Translations under genes and position numbers: made by a program
NCBI GenBank assembly: GCA_947090765.1
Contig: OX352322.1
Location: 577,501 to 641,500 of the forward strand
Origin: Pseudomonas sp. MM223
Lineage (GTDB): Bacteria; Pseudomonadota; Gammaproteobacteria; Pseudomonadales; Pseudomonadaceae
Length of the DNA: 64,000 bases
Direction of reading: 5' to 3'
In this document: positions 34,880 to 48,548 of the stretch, one piece after another
Position numbering within the stretch: the stretch's first letter is position 1
Layout of the letters: each line of letters opens with the position of its first letter
Notes under the pieces: generated by a model
Told to the model about the DNA's origin: nothing
Databases searched by the model: none
Seen by the model: the letters and a program-made list of their open reading frames with translations, nothing else

Positions 34880-35500
34880 ATGGCACGTTACATTGGTCCA
34901 AAATGCAAACTGTCTCGTCGTGAAGGCACCGATCTGTTCCTGAAGAGCGGCGTTCGCGCTCTGGAATCGAAGTGCAACATCGAAGCAGCCCCAGGTATCC
35001 ACGGCCAGCGCCGTGGCCGTCAGTCCGACTACGGTACCCAGCTGCGCGAGAAACAAAAAGTTCGTCGTATCTACGGTGTTCTGGAGCGTCAGTTCCGCGG
35101 TTACTACCAAGCTGCAGCCTCGAAAAAAGGCGCAACCGGTGAGAACCTGCTGCAACTGCTCGAGTGCCGTCTGGATAACGTCGTCTACCGTATGGGCTTC
35201 GGTTCGACTCGTTCCGAATCCCGTCAGCTGGTTTCGCACAAAGCGATCAGCGTCAACGGTAAGACTGTAAACATTCCATCCTACCAAGTTCGTCCGGGTG
35301 ACGTGGTCGCGGTCCGCGAGAAGTCGTTGGCCCAGCTGCGCATTGTTCAAGCCCTTGAACTGTGCGCCCAGCGTGGCCGCGTTGAGTGGGTTGACGTGGA
35401 TGCTGCTAAAAAGTCGGGCGTTTTCAAGAACGTTCCTGCTCGCAGCGACCTGTCTGCCGACATCAACGAAAACCTGATTGTCGAGCTCTACTCCAAGTAA
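34880..35500 (+). CDS. rpsD: 30S ribosomal protein S4
   Basis: Protein of 206 residues, a primary 16S binder and, in E. coli, the repressor of the alpha operon. The S4 RNA-binding domain lies about 95-155 ([27 protein letters not shown]). The N-terminal Cys residues of some S4 proteins are not in a zinc pattern here. 22 bases to rpoA. Confidence 0.98.
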   Translation: MARYIGPKCKLSRREGTDLFLKSGVRALESKCNIEAAPGIHGQRRGRQSDYGTQLREKQKVRRIYGVLERQFRGYYQAAASKKGATGENLLQLLECRLDNVVYRMGFGSTRSESRQLVSHKAISVNGKTVNIPSYQVRPGDVVAVREKSLAQLRIVQALELCAQRGRVEWVDVDAAKKSGVFKNVPARSDLSADINENLIVELYSK

Positions 35501-35522
35501 GGGCTAGAAAATAGGTGCATCC

Positions 35523-36524
35523 ATGCAGATTTCGGTAAATGAGTTCCTGACTCCCCGCCACATTGATGTGCAGGTAGTCAGTCCGACCCGCGCCAAGATT
35601 ACGCTCGAGCCTCTCGAGCGTGGTTTCGGCCATACCCTGGGCAACGCGCTGCGCCGCATCCTGTTGTCCTCCATGCCTGGCTGTGCAGTAGTCGAGGCCG
35701 AGATCGATGGCGTACTCCATGAGTACTCCGCGATCGAAGGTGTACAGGAAGACGTAATTGAAATCCTGTTGAACCTGAAAGGCCTGGCTATCAAACTGCA
35801 CGGTCGTGACGAAGTTACGCTGACCTTGTCGAAAAAGGGTTCGGGGGTGGTTACCGCTGCCGATATTCAGCTGGATCACGATGTCGAGATCGTCAACCCC
35901 GATCACGTAATCGCGAACCTGGCGTCGAACGGCGCCCTGAACATGAAGCTCACTGTAGCTCGTGGTCGCGGTTACGAGCCGGCCGACTCCCGTCAAACCG
36001 ACGAAGACGAAAGCCGTAGCATTGGCCGTCTGCAGTTGGACGCTTCGTTCAGCCCGGTGCGTCGTATCGCCTATGTGGTCGAAAACGCCCGTGTTGAACA
36101 GCGTACCAACCTGGACAAACTGGTCATTGATCTGGAAACCAACGGCACCCTGGATCCTGAAGAGGCTATCCGCCGCGCTGCGACCATCCTGCAACAGCAG
36201 CTGGCCGCGTTCGTCGACCTCAAAGGTGACAGTGAGCCTGTCGTAGTCGAGCAGGAAGACGAGATCGATCCGATCCTGCTGCGTCCGGTTGACGACCTGG
36301 AACTGACTGTACGTTCGGCCAACTGCCTCAAGGCGGAGAACATCTACTACATCGGCGACCTGATTCAGCGTACCGAAGTAGAGTTGTTGAAGACTCCTAA
36401 CCTGGGCAAGAAGTCCCTGACTGAAATCAAGGACGTCCTGGCCTCTCGTGGTCTGTCTCTCGGCATGCGCCTCGACAACTGGCCGCCTGCAAGTCTTAAG
36501 AAAGACGACAAGGCGACCGCCTGA
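35523..36524 (+). CDS. rpoA: DNA-directed RNA polymerase subunit alpha
   Basis: Protein of 333 residues. The N-terminal domain (1-230) dimerises and nucleates polymerase assembly ([20 protein letters not shown]). The C-terminal domain (about 248-333) binds UP elements and activators ([25 protein letters not shown], then [10 protein letters not shown]). Standard length and place in the alpha operon, 42 bases before rplQ. Confidence 0.98.
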
Positions 36525-36566
36525 TCGTCGTAATCACCGAACGTAGTGTTTGGTAAGGAATGAATC

Positions 36567-36953
36567 ATGCGTCATCGTAAAAGTGGACGTCACCTGAGCC
36601 GTACCAGCTCTCACCGCAAAGCTATGTTCCAGAACATGGCAGTGTCGCTGATCGAGCACGAGCTGATCAAAACCACCCTGCCGAAAGCCAAGGAACTGCG
36701 CCGCGTTGCCGAGCCGCTGATCACCCTGGCCAAGGAAGACAGCGTTGCTAACCGTCGTCTGGCCTTCGACCGTACCCGTTCGAAGTCCGCTGTTGGCAAA
36801 CTGTTCAACGACCTGGGCAAGCGTTACGCCACCCGTCAGGGCGGCTACCTGCGCATCCTGAAGTGCGGTTTCCGCGCTGGCGACAACGCGCCTATGGCGT
36901 ACGTCGAGCTGGTTGATCGTCCGGTCGGCGGTGCTGTAGAAGCTGCTGAGTAA
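36567..36953 (+). CDS. rplQ: 50S ribosomal protein L17
   Basis: Protein of 128 residues near the tunnel exit. The start [21 protein letters not shown] is the family signature. Last gene of the alpha operon, followed by a clear terminator. Confidence 0.98.
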   Translation: MRHRKSGRHLSRTSSHRKAMFQNMAVSLIEHELIKTTLPKAKELRRVAEPLITLAKEDSVANRRLAFDRTRSKSAVGKLFNDLGKRYATRQGGYLRILKCGFRAGDNAPMAYVELVDRPVGGAVEAAE

Positions 36954-36974
36954 GACGTTCTGTCTGCTACAAAG

Positions 36975-37000
36975 AACCGGGCCTAGTGCCCGGTTTTTTG
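36975..37000 (+). terminator. Terminator of the alpha operon
   Basis: AACCGGGC and GCCCGGTT form an 8-bp stem with a CTAGT loop and a run of six T. Confidence 0.9.
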
Positions 37001-37124
37001 TGTCTGCGTATATTGTTAATTTCTATTGATACAAGTCATGTAATGTATTTGTCCCTGTAACCTTGCTCGTCAATACTCTCCCTAAGCCGATTAGCCGGCG
37101 CTTGAAGACCGATAAGGAGAGCCC

Positions 37125-38564
37125 ATGAGCAAGATTCTTACTACCGCCAGCGGTGCGCCAGTAGCCGATAACCAGAACTCCCGTTCCGCCGGCCCGCGTG
37201 GCCCGCTGTTGCTCGACGACTTCCACCTGATCGAGAAGCTCGCCCATTTCAACCGCGAGAACATTCCTGAGCGCCGTGTGCACGCCAAGGGCTCTGGCGC
37301 TTACGGCACCTTCACCGTCAATCGCGATATCACCCGTTACACCAGTGCCAAGCTGTTTGAGCAGGTCGGCAAGCAGACAGAAACCTTCCTGCGTTTCTCC
37401 ACGGTCGGTGGCGAACGTGGCTCTGCAGATACCGAGCGCGACCCACGTGGCTTTGCCGTCAAGTTCTACACTGAGGAAGGCAACTGGGACATTGTGGGCA
37501 ACAACACACCCGTGTTCTTCATTCGCGACCCGCTGAAATTCCCGGACTTTATCCACACCCAGAAGCGCCACCCGCAATCCAACCTGAAGAACGCCCAGAT
37601 GATGTGGGATTTCTGGTCGCACTCTCCCGAGGCGCTGCACCAGGTCACCATCCTGTTCTCGGACCGCGGTATTCCGGATGGCTATCGTCATATGCACGGC
37701 TTTGGCAGCCACACTTATAGCCTGATCAATGCCAAGGGTGAGCGCACCTGGGTCAAATGGCATTTCAAGACCCAGCAAGGCATCAAGAACCTTACCCCGG
37801 CAGATGCTGCACGCCTGGCGGGTACTGACCCGGACTACGCCCAGCGCGACCTGTTCGAGGCTATCGAGCGTGGCGACTACCCGCGTTGGACCGTATGCAT
37901 TCAGGTGATGAGCGAAGCCGAGGCTGCCAGCCGCGACGAGAACCCCTTTGACGTAACCAAGACCTGGTCGCAGAAGGACTATCCGCTGATCGAAGTGGGC
38001 GTACTGGAGCTCAACCGTAATCCGCTCAATTACTTTGCCGAAGTTGAGCAAGCTGCGTTCGGGCCCAGCAACATGGTACCTGGGGTCGGCCTGTCGCCAG
38101 ACCGTATGCTGCAGGGCCGCGTTTTCGCCTACGCAGATGCACACCGTTACCGTGTGGGCACCAACCACCAGCAACTGCCGGTGAATGCGCCACGCTGCGC
38201 AGTCAACAGCTACCAGCGCGACGGCTCCATGGCCACTGGCAGCTACGGCAGTGCACCGAACTACGAGCCCAACAGCTACGCTGAAGCACCGAAGCAGTCG
38301 CCACGCCATGCTGAACCAGCGCTGGCCCTAAGCGGTTCGGCAGACCGTTACGACCACCGTGAGGATACCGACTACTTCAGCCACGCCGGCGCGCTGTTCC
38401 GCCTGATGAGCCATGAGCAGAAGGCACTGCTGATCAGCAACATCGCCGGCACCATGGCAGGTGTGAGCGAAGAGGTGATCCAGCGCCAGTTGCAGTACTT
38501 CTTCAAGGCCGACCCGGCCTATGGCGAAGGTATTGCCAAGGCGTTGGGCATCAACCTGGCCTGA
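37125..38564 (+). CDS. katA: Catalase KatA (small-subunit haem catalase)
   Basis: Protein of 479 residues that breaks down hydrogen peroxide, of the small-subunit haem b clade. The distal His53 ([12 protein letters not shown]), the distal Asn region ([10 protein letters not shown]), the signature [17 protein letters not shown] and the proximal haem ligand Tyr336 ([12 protein letters not shown]) are present. No signal peptide, so cytoplasmic. It has GGAGA before the ATG and its own terminator. The 170-base upstream region is AT-rich and might carry an OxyR site, but I could not align four half-sites. Next to the ferritin gene, as in other pseudomonads, it links peroxide and iron handling. Confidence 0.96.
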   Translation: MSKILTTASGAPVADNQNSRSAGPRGPLLLDDFHLIEKLAHFNRENIPERRVHAKGSGAYGTFTVNRDITRYTSAKLFEQVGKQTETFLRFSTVGGERGSADTERDPRGFAVKFYTEEGNWDIVGNNTPVFFIRDPLKFPDFIHTQKRHPQSNLKNAQMMWDFWSHSPEALHQVTILFSDRGIPDGYRHMHGFGSHTYSLINAKGERTWVKWHFKTQQGIKNLTPADAARLAGTDPDYAQRDLFEAIERGDYPRWTVCIQVMSEAEAASRDENPFDVTKTWSQKDYPLIEVGVLELNRNPLNYFAEVEQAAFGPSNMVPGVGLSPDRMLQGRVFAYADAHRYRVGTNHQQLPVNAPRCAVNSYQRDGSMATGSYGSAPNYEPNSYAEAPKQSPRHAEPALALSGSADRYDHREDTDYFSHAGALFRLMSHEQKALLISNIAGTMAGVSEEVIQRQLQYFFKADPAYGEGIAKALGINLA

Positions 38565-38581
38565 CTCTAAGTGATAAGCAG

Positions 38582-38606
38582 AACCGCCCTCATTTGGGCG
38601 GTTTTT
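38582..38606 (+). terminator. Terminator after katA
   Basis: AACCGCCC and GGGCGGTT form an 8-bp stem with a TCATTT loop, followed by TTT. Confidence 0.88.
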
Positions 38607-38727
38607 CAATGAATATCACTACTGTTTAACCGATTTTTTGCTTCTGATTGCGCGTTTTTCAGTGACCGCAGGCAAAAGCTGGTTCACACTATGTGGCATA
38701 GATGTTTTCACATGGAGAAGCAGGGCG

Positions 38728-39192
38728 ATGCAAGGCCACCCAGACGTAATCAACTACCTCGTCACGTTGCTGAAGGGCGAACTGGCGGCACGCGACCAGT
38801 ACTTCATTCACTCGCGCATGTACGAAGACTGGGGCCTGTCCAAGCTCTACGAGCGCATCAACCACGAGATGGAAGAAGAGACGCAGCACGCTGATGCCCT
38901 GATGCGTCGCATCCTCATGCTTGAAGGCACCCCTGACATGCGTGCTGACGACCTGGAAGTCGGTAGCACCGTGCCGGAAATGATCGAGGCTGACCTCAAG
39001 CTTGAGTACAAGGTGCGTGGTGCGCTTTGCAAAGGCATTGAGTTGTGCGAGCTGCACAAGGACTACATCAGCCGTGACATCCTGCGTGCGCAGTTGGCCG
39101 ATACCGAAGAAGATCACACCTACTGGCTGGAGAAGCAGCAGGGCCTGATCAAGGCCATTGGCCTGGAAAACTACCTGCAGTCGCAGATGTAA
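38728..39192 (+). CDS. bfrA: Ferritin FtnA/BfrA type, without the haem-ligand Met52
   Basis: Iron-storage subunit of 154 residues of the 24-mer ferritin family. The ferroxidase ligands are present: Glu18, Glu51, His54, Glu93 (E. coli Bfr Glu94) and the later E-E-D-H group. The residue at the bacterioferritin haem position (E. coli Met52) is Thr52 in [12 protein letters not shown]. It therefore probably does not bind haem in the usual way, like the P. aeruginosa katA neighbour now called FtnA. The start is ATG 38728 with a moderate ribosome site; the frame is open 30 codons upstream but that stretch does not resemble ferritin. Confidence 0.93.
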   Translation: MQGHPDVINYLVTLLKGELAARDQYFIHSRMYEDWGLSKLYERINHEMEEETQHADALMRRILMLEGTPDMRADDLEVGSTVPEMIEADLKLEYKVRGALCKGIELCELHKDYISRDILRAQLADTEEDHTYWLEKQQGLIKAIGLENYLQSQM

Positions 39193-39213
39193 CAACGGGG
39201 GGCTGCTTTGCAG

Positions 39214-39306
39214 CCCTTTCGCGGCACAAGGCCGCTCCTACAGGTGATCGCATACCCTCTGGGCTCGTGCGATTGCCTGTAGGAGCGGCCTTGTGCCGCG
39301 AAAAGG
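39214..39306. repeat. REP pair between ferritin gene and uvrA
   Basis: CTTTCGCGGCACAAGGCCGC continuing to TCCTACAGG (39216-39244) is repeated inverted at about 39275-39305, so the whole block can fold into one stem of nearly 38 bp. It lies between converging genes (ferritin plus, uvrA minus) and may end transcription from both sides. A smaller GGGCGC/GCGCCC repeat follows at 39304-39320. Confidence 0.85.
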
Positions 39307-39327
39307 GCGCAAAGCGCCCTCAATACC

Positions 39328-42162
<2,835 letters not shown>

Positions 42163-42291
42163 TGCGGCCTCGCTTGGCGGGCATAAACAAGGAAGTATAC
42201 GGCGCGCCAGTATTGCGCGGCAAAGCGTCGCGTAGATGCCGTCAAGCTGTCGGACTGATAGAATCGCCGCCGGTTCACACGAGGTTAATCC

Positions 42292-43686
42292 ATGCACGAC
42301 ACCCACAACGAGCGCATGAGTGGCGGCGAAACCCGCGCCGCTGGCGGCCTTGCCCTGGTCTTTGCCTTTCGTATGCTGGGCATGTTCATGGTCTTGCCGG
42401 TACTGGCCACCTACGGCATGGACCTGGCCGGCGCCACGCCTGCGCTGATCGGCCTGGCCATTGGTGCCTATGGCCTGACCCAGGCGGTATTGCAGATCCC
42501 GTTCGGGATGATTTCCGACCGCATCGGCCGCCGCCCGGTGATTTACCTGGGGCTGGTAATCTTTGCCCTGGGCAGTGTGCTGGCGGCCCAGGCCGACTCT
42601 ATCTGGGGGGTGATCGCCGGGCGAATCCTGCAGGGCGCGGGGGCCATTTCTGCGGCAGTCATGGCGCTGTTGTCCGACCTCACCCGCGAGCAACACCGGA
42701 CCAAGGCCATGGCCATGATCGGCATGAGCATCGGCCTGTCGTTCGCTGTCGCCATGGTCGTCGGCCCGTTGCTGACAAGTGCCTTTGGTTTGTCAGGGTT
42801 GTTCCTTGCCACAGCCGGGCTTGCCCTGGTCGGCATCCTGTTGGTCGCGTTTGTCGTGCCCAACACGCACAGCATCCTGCAGCACCGCGAGTCGGGCGTG
42901 GCTCGCCAGGCAATCGGCCCAACCCTGCGCCATCCGGACCTTCTGCGGCTGGACGTGGGCATCTTCGTGCTGCACGCCGTGCTCATGGCCAGCTTCGTCG
43001 CATTGCCACTGGCCTTCGTCGAGCGCGGCGGCCTGCCGAAGGAGCAACACTGGTGGGTGTACCTGACCGCGTTGTTCATCTCATTTTTTGCAATGGTCCC
43101 GTTCATCATCTACGGCGAAAAAAAGCGCAAGATGAAACGTGTGTTGGCCGGTGCGGTCAGTGTCCTGCTGCTGACAGAGATATACTTCTGGGAGTGGGCT
43201 GACGGTTTGCGCGGACTGGTGATTGGCACCGTGGTATTCTTTACCGCATTCAACCTGCTGGAGGCTTCGCTGCCTTCGCTGGTCAGCAAGGTGTCGCCTG
43301 CCGGTGGCAAGGGGACGGCAATGGGGGTTTATTCCACCAGCCAGTTCCTCGGCGCTGCCTTGGGAGGAATCCTCGGTGGCTGGTTGTTCCAGCACGGCGG
43401 GCTGAACATGGTGTTCCTCGGTTGCGCGGTACTGTGTGCCATCTGGCTGGTCGTCGCGTTGCGCATGAACGAGCCGCCCTATGTGACCAGCCTGCGCATG
43501 CCGCTGACGCCAGAAGCAGTCCGGGAGGCCGGCCTGACCGAGCGCCTGATGGCCGTGCCGGGTGTGACCGACGCCGTTGTGGTAGCTGAAGAAGCCGCCA
43601 TCTATATCAAACTGGATACGAAAATTTTGGACCGTACGACCCTCGAGCGCCTGGTGAACCCGGCCTCTTCGGCGTGCGAAGCCTAG
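42292..43686 (+). CDS. YajR-like MFS transporter with C-terminal YAM domain
   Basis: Protein of 464 residues. Residues about 15-395 form 12 membrane segments of the major facilitator fold, with motif A DRIGRRPV after segment 2 and motif C-like glycine-rich segment 5. A soluble tail (about 400-464, [28 protein letters not shown]) has the beta-alpha-beta pattern of the YAM domain of E. coli YajR (454 residues). The substrate is unknown. It is divergent from uvrA and ends 9 bases before ssb, so it may be co-transcribed with ssb, an arrangement seen in other pseudomonads. Confidence 0.85.
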   Translation: MHDTHNERMSGGETRAAGGLALVFAFRMLGMFMVLPVLATYGMDLAGATPALIGLAIGAYGLTQAVLQIPFGMISDRIGRRPVIYLGLVIFALGSVLAAQADSIWGVIAGRILQGAGAISAAVMALLSDLTREQHRTKAMAMIGMSIGLSFAVAMVVGPLLTSAFGLSGLFLATAGLALVGILLVAFVVPNTHSILQHRESGVARQAIGPTLRHPDLLRLDVGIFVLHAVLMASFVALPLAFVERGGLPKEQHWWVYLTALFISFFAMVPFIIYGEKKRKMKRVLAGAVSVLLLTEIYFWEWADGLRGLVIGTVVFFTAFNLLEASLPSLVSKVSPAGGKGTAMGVYSTSQFLGAALGGILGGWLFQHGGLNMVFLGCAVLCAIWLVVALRMNEPPYVTSLRMPLTPEAVREAGLTERLMAVPGVTDAVVVAEEAAIYIKLDTKILDRTTLERLVNPASSACEA

Positions 43687-43695
43687 GAGAACGTT

Positions 43696-44244
43696 ATGGC
43701 CCGTGGGGTTAACAAAGTCATTCTGGTCGGCACCTGTGGCCAGGATCCCGAAGTCCGCTACCTGCCCAACGGTAACGCCGTGACCAACCTGAGCCTGGCC
43801 ACCAGCGAGCAGTGGACCGACAAGCAGTCGGGCCAGAAGGTCGAGCGTACCGAGTGGCACCGTGTGTCGCTGTTCGGCAAGGTTGCCGAAATCGCCGGCG
43901 AGTACCTGCGCAAAGGTTCGCAGTGCTACATCGAAGGCAAGCTGCAGACCCGCGAGTGGGAAAAAGACGGCATCAAGCGCTACACCACCGAAATCATCGT
44001 CGACATCAACGGCACCATGCAGCTGCTCGGCGGCCGTCCTCAGGGCCAGCAGCAAGGCGGCGACCCGTACAACCAGGGTGGCGGCAACTACAACCAAGGT
44101 GGCCAGCAGCAACAGTACAACCAGGCGCCGCCTCGTCAGCAGGCCCAGCGTCCGCAACAGGCCCCTCAGCGCCCAGCGCCGCAGCAGCCTGCGCCGCAGC
44201 CGGCCGCTGACTTCGACAGCTTCGATGACGATATTCCGTTCTGA
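43696..44244 (+). CDS. ssb: Single-stranded DNA-binding protein
   Basis: Protein of 182 residues. The OB-fold (1-112, [26 protein letters not shown]) binds single-stranded DNA as a tetramer. A Gln/Gly/Pro-rich linker follows, and the acidic tip [10 protein letters not shown] recruits repair and replication partners. Terminated by a strong hairpin. uvrA and ssb are close but diverge, with the MFS gene in between. Confidence 0.97.
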   Translation: MARGVNKVILVGTCGQDPEVRYLPNGNAVTNLSLATSEQWTDKQSGQKVERTEWHRVSLFGKVAEIAGEYLRKGSQCYIEGKLQTREWEKDGIKRYTTEIIVDINGTMQLLGGRPQGQQQGGDPYNQGGGNYNQGGQQQQYNQAPPRQQAQRPQQAPQRPAPQQPAPQPAADFDSFDDDIPF

Positions 44245-44274
44245 TTCGAACGCTCAGACGTCTAGCAAGACCAG

Positions 44275-44305
44275 AAACCCAGGGCAAATGCCCTGGGTTT
44301 TTTTA
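44275..44305 (+). terminator. Terminator after ssb
   Basis: AAACCCAGGGC and GCCCTGGGTTT form an 11-bp perfect stem with an AAAT-type loop and a T run. The remaining gap to fdnG (44306-44529) holds a short GGGCAC/GTGCCC repeat and a TTGACT without a matching -10; no regulator site was recognised. Confidence 0.92.
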
Positions 44306-44529
44306 TGGCCTGTAAGTGCATGTCAAAGAAAAGGGCACAACAGGTGCCCGCCACTACATATTCAACGCCCATGAAATCTGAGGCAGACGCCCTCACTCCT
44401 GACCCAAGTCATCGCACCTTCCCGATTCTTGACTAGTCTTACTTACTGGCGGCCGTCAAAACCGCCACCGTGACTACCAAGAGGCGCCGGCCATGTTCCG
44501 TGCGTCCACCACCTGATCAGGAGTGCACG

Positions 44530-47500
44530 ATGGACCTCAACCGTCGGCAATTCTTCAAGGTCGCCGCCGTCGGCCTTGGAGGCTCGAGCCTGGCGGCGTT
44601 GGGCATGGCCCCGACGCCGGCATTCGCCGAGCAGGTGCGTCACTTCAAGCTGGCGCATACCAAAGAAGCGCGTAACACCTGCCCCTACTGCTCGGTCGGC
44701 TGCGGTCTGATCCTGTACAGCCAGGGCGATGCGGGCAAGAACGTCAAACAGAACATCATCCATATCGAAGGCGACGCCGACCACCCGGTCAACCGCGGCA
44801 CCCTCTGCCCGAAAGGCGCCGGCCTGCTGGATTTTATCCACAGCCCAAGCCGCCTGCAGTACCCCGAGGTACGCAAGCCGGGCAGCAAGGAGTGGGTGCG
44901 GGTCAGCTGGGATGAAGCGCTCGACCGCGTTGCCGGCCTGATGAAACAGGATCGCGACGCCAACTTCATCGAGAAGAACGCGCAAGGGCAAACCGTCAAC
45001 CGCTGGCTTACAACCGGTTTTCTGGCTGCCTCCGCCGCCTCCAGCGAGGCAGGCTACCTGACCCACAAGGTCGTCCGCGCAACAGGCATGCTGGGGTTCG
45101 ATAACCAGGCACGTGTCTGACATGGCCCGACGGTGGCAAGTCTTGCCCCGACGTACGGCCGTGGCGCCATGACCAACCACTGGTCCGATATCGCCAACGC
45201 GAATCTGGTCCTGGTGATGGGTGGCAACGCAGCAGAAGCGCACCCGTGCGGCTTCAAGTGGGTGACCGAGGCCAAGGCGCACAACAAGGCGCGGCTGATC
45301 GTGGTCGACCCGCGGTTTACCCGTACCGCTTCGGTGGCGGATTACTACGCGCCGATTCGCACCGGTACCGACATCGCCTTCATGGGCGGGCTGATCAACT
45401 ACCTGCTGAGCACTGACAAGATCCAGCACGAATACGTGCGTAACTACACCGACGTGTCGTTCATCGTCAAAGAAAGCTATGGCTTCGAGGACGGGCTGTT
45501 CAGCGGTTATGACGAGGCCAAGCGGGTGTATGCCGACAAGTCCGGCTGGGGTTACGAGCTGGGTGAGGACGGTTTTGCCAAGGTCGACCCAACCCTGCAG
45601 CACCCACGTTGCGTGTTCCAGCTGATGAAGCAGCATTACAGCCGCTATACCCCGGAGCTGGCCAGCATGATCTGCGGCATGCCGCAGGACGCCATGATGA
45701 AGGTCTGGGAAGAGATCGCCACCTGCTCGGTACCGGGCAAGACCATGACGATTCTCTATGCACTGGGCTGGACGCAGCACTCGATCGGCGCGCAGATCAT
45801 CCGCAGTGCGGCCATGGTCCAGCTGCTGCTGGGCAACGTTGGCATGCCGGGTGGTGGGGTCAACGCCCTGCGCGGGCACTCGAACATCCAGGGCCTGACC
45901 GACCTCGGCTTGTTGTCCAACTCGCTGCCGGGCTACCTGACCCTGGCCGGTGACGCCGAGCAGGACTACGCCACCTACATCGACAAGCGCGCTTCCAAGC
46001 CGCTGCGCCCAGGGCAGCTGTCGTACTGGCAGAACTACGGCAAGTTCCACGTCAGCCTGATGAAAGCCTGGTACGGCGCCAACGCCACGGCAGAAAACAA
46101 CTGGGGTTATGACTGGCTGCCCAAGCTCGATGTACCGGCCTACGACGTGCTGCGCATGTTCGAGATGATGGGCCAGGGCAAGGTCAACGGCTATCTGTGC
46201 CAAGGTTTCAACCCGATTGCCGCGCTGCCGGACAAAAACCGCGTCACCGCGGCATTGGGCAAGCTCAAGTGGCTGGTGATCATGGACCCGCTGGCCACCG
46301 AGACTTCGGAGTTCTGGCGCAACGCCGGGCCATTCAACGACGTCGACACGGCCAACATCCAGACCGAAGTGATCCGCCTGCCCACCACCTGCTTTGCCGA
46401 GGAAGACGGCTCGCTGGTCAACAGCAGCCGCTGGTTGCAGTGGCACTGGAAGGGCGCCGACGGCCCGGGCGAGACCCGTACCGACGTGCAGATCATGAGC
46501 GAGCTGTTCCTGCGCCTGCGCCAACGCTACCAGGCCGAGGGCGGCGCCTACCCTGATGCGATAATGAACATCAGCTGGCCGTACAAGATTCCTGACGAGC
46601 CATCCCCGGAGGAACTGGCCAAGGAAATGAACGGCTGGGCAGTCACCGACCTTACCGATGCCACCGGTACCACGCTCAAGGCCGGCCAGCAGTTGTCGGG
46701 CTTTGCCCAGATGAAGGATGACGGCAGTACGGCGTCCGGTTGCTGGATTTTTGCCGGCTGCTGGACCGAGCAGGGCAACCAGATGGCCCGTCGCGATAAC
46801 AGCGACCCGTACGGCATGCACCAGGTACAGAACTGGGCCTGGGCCTGGCCGGCCAACCGCCGCATCCTCTATAACCGTGCCTCCAGCGACCCGCAAGGCA
46901 AGCCGTGGGACCCGGAGAAAAAGCGCCTGGTGTGGTGGAACGGCAAGGCCTGGACCGGCACCGACGTGCCGGACTTCAAGGTCGATTCGCCACCGGAAGC
47001 GGGGATGAACCCGTTCATCATGAACCCCGAAGGCGTGGCGCGCTTCTTCGCCATCGACAAGATGGCCGAAGGCCCGTTCCCCGAGCACTACGAGCCATTC
47101 GAAACGCCGATCGGCATCAACCCGCTGCACCCGCAGAACAAGAAGGTGGTCAGCAACCCGGCCGGGCGCATTTTCGACTCGGTGTGGGACACCCTCGGCA
47201 CGCACGACGAGTTCCCCTACGCGGCGACCACGTACCGGCTGACCGAGCACTTCCACTTCTGGAGCAAGCACTGCCGGCTTAACGCCATTGCCCAGCCCGA
47301 GCAATTCGTCGAGATCGGCGAGGTGCTGGCCAACGAGAAAGGCATCAAGGCGGGTGACCGGGTGCGGGTGTCGAGCAAGCGCGGGCATATCGATGCAGTG
47401 GCGGTGGTGACCAAGCGGATTCGCCCGCTGCAGGTCAACAACCAGACGGTGCACCAGATCGGCATCCCGTTGCATTGGGGCTTCACCGGCGCAACGCGAC

Positions 47501-47598
47501 ATGGCTACCTGACCAACACGCTGGTGCCATTCCTGGGTGACGGCAACACGCAAACGCCAGAGTCCAAGTCGTTCCTCGTCAAAGTGGAGAAACTCTGA
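44530..47598 (+). CDS. fdnG: Formate dehydrogenase catalytic subunit, selenoprotein
   Basis: Large subunit (1022 residues) of the periplasm-facing formate:quinone oxidoreductase. The Tat signal LNRRQFFK (Arg5, Arg6) starts the protein. Cys51, Cys54, Cys58 and Cys93 bind a 4Fe-4S cluster (CPYCSVGC...CPKG). The in-frame TGA at 45118-45120 is residue 197 and falls in [15 protein letters not shown], exactly where FdnG/FdoG have selenocysteine that ligates molybdenum. The frame continues intact to 47598. Automatic calling would split it into 44530-45120 and 45133-47598. A SECIS-like stem follows the TGA, and selA, selB and tRNA-Sec lie downstream. Could equally be named fdoG. Confidence 0.96.
45118..45156 (+). 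promoter_or_regulatory. Sec codon and bacterial SECIS element in fdnG
   Basis: After TGA (45118) the sequence can fold as CGG(45131-45133)-bulged T(45134)-GGCA(45135-45138)-loop AGTCT-TGCC(45144-45147)-CCG(45148-45150). The bulged U and the GU-containing loop match the SelB-binding apex of the E. coli fdhF SECIS. Confidence 0.85.
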
Positions 47599-48548
47599 TG
47601 GCCAGCCAAGACATCATCGCCCGCTCGGCCACCACCACCGTGCCGCCTTCGGTACGCCAGCAGCAGGAGGTTGCCAAGCTGATCGACACCACCAAGTGCA
47701 TTGGCTGCAAGGCCTGCCAGGTGGCGTGCTCGGAATGGAACGAACTGCGTGACGAGGTCGGCCACAACCACGGCACCTACGACAACCCCCAGGACCTCAC
47801 CGCCGAGACCTGGACCCTGATGCGCTTCACCGAGCACGAGCGCGACGACGGTAACCTGGAGTGGCTGATCCGCAAGGATGGTTGCATGCACTGCGCCGAC
47901 CCTGGTTGCCTGAAGGCCTGCCCGAGCCCGGGGGCGATCATCAAGCACGCCAACGGCATTGTCGACTTCAACCAGGACCACTGTATCGGCTGTGGCTACT
48001 GCATCACCGGCTGCCCGTTCAACATCCCGCGCATCTCGCAGAAGGACCACAAGGCGTACAAGTGCACCCTGTGTTCCGACCGGGTGACCGTGGGCCTGGA
48101 GCCGGCCTGCGTGAAAACCTGCCCGACCGGCGCGATCGTGTTCGGCAGCAAGGACGAGATGAAGGTGCATGCCGACGAGCGCATCGTCGACCTGAAGTCG
48201 CGTGGCTATGACAAGGCCGGGCTGTACGACCCGGATGGCGTCGGTGGTACCCACGTGATGTACGTGCTGCACCACGCCGACACGCCGAGGCTGTACGCCG
48301 GCCTGCCGGACCAGCCAGTGATCAGCCCGCTGGTGGGGCTGTGGAAGGGCCTCACCAAGCCGCTGGCGCTGCTGGCCATGGGCGCGGCGGTGCTGGCCGG
48401 GTTCTTCCACTACGTGCGGGTTGGCCCGCAGCGCGTAGAGGAGGATGAGCACCCAACCCCGCCCGATGACAGCGTGCACCAGGTGGACCCGACGGTGCAT
48501 GTGTACGATCCGAAGCAGCCCGGTGGGCAAGGGGAGCAGCGGCCATGA
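47598..48548 (+). CDS. fdnH: Formate dehydrogenase iron-sulfur subunit
   Basis: Electron-transfer beta subunit of 316 residues. Four 4Fe-4S clusters are implied by Cys groups at [46 protein letters not shown] and CTLCSDR...[11 protein letters not shown]-terminal membrane anchor ([19 protein letters not shown], about residues 255-273) precedes a charged cytoplasmic tail. It overlaps the fdnG stop by one base (TGATG) and fdnI by four (ATGA), so the three are translationally coupled. Confidence 0.96.
   Translation: MASQDIIARSATTTVPPSVRQQQEVAKLIDTTKCIGCKACQVACSEWNELRDEVGHNHGTYDNPQDLTAETWTLMRFTEHERDDGNLEWLIRKDGCMHCADPGCLKACPSPGAIIKHANGIVDFNQDHCIGCGYCITGCPFNIPRISQKDHKAYKCTLCSDRVTVGLEPACVKTCPTGAIVFGSKDEMKVHADERIVDLKSRGYDKAGLYDPDGVGGTHVMYVLHHADTPRLYAGLPDQPVISPLVGLWKGLTKPLALLAMGAAVLAGFFHYVRVGPQRVEEDEHPTPPDDSVHQVDPTVHVYDPKQPGGQGEQRP

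Noticed and set aside
37001..37124. OxyR site upstream of katA
   Set aside because: Only scattered ATAG/CTAT-like half-sites are visible; four properly spaced half-sites could not be aligned.
42163..42291. LexA box between uvrA and the MFS gene
   Set aside because: No CTGT-N8-ACAG pattern was found in this gap.
44443..47553. A 1036-codon minus-strand frame opposite fdnG
   Set aside because: The plus strand encodes a full selenoprotein with all cofactor motifs; the minus frame has none.
45133..47598. A separate gene starting after the TGA in fdnG
   Set aside because: The TGA is a Sec codon by position, family alignment, a following SECIS-like stem and nearby sel genes; a separate start would lack the Fe-S and Tat regions.
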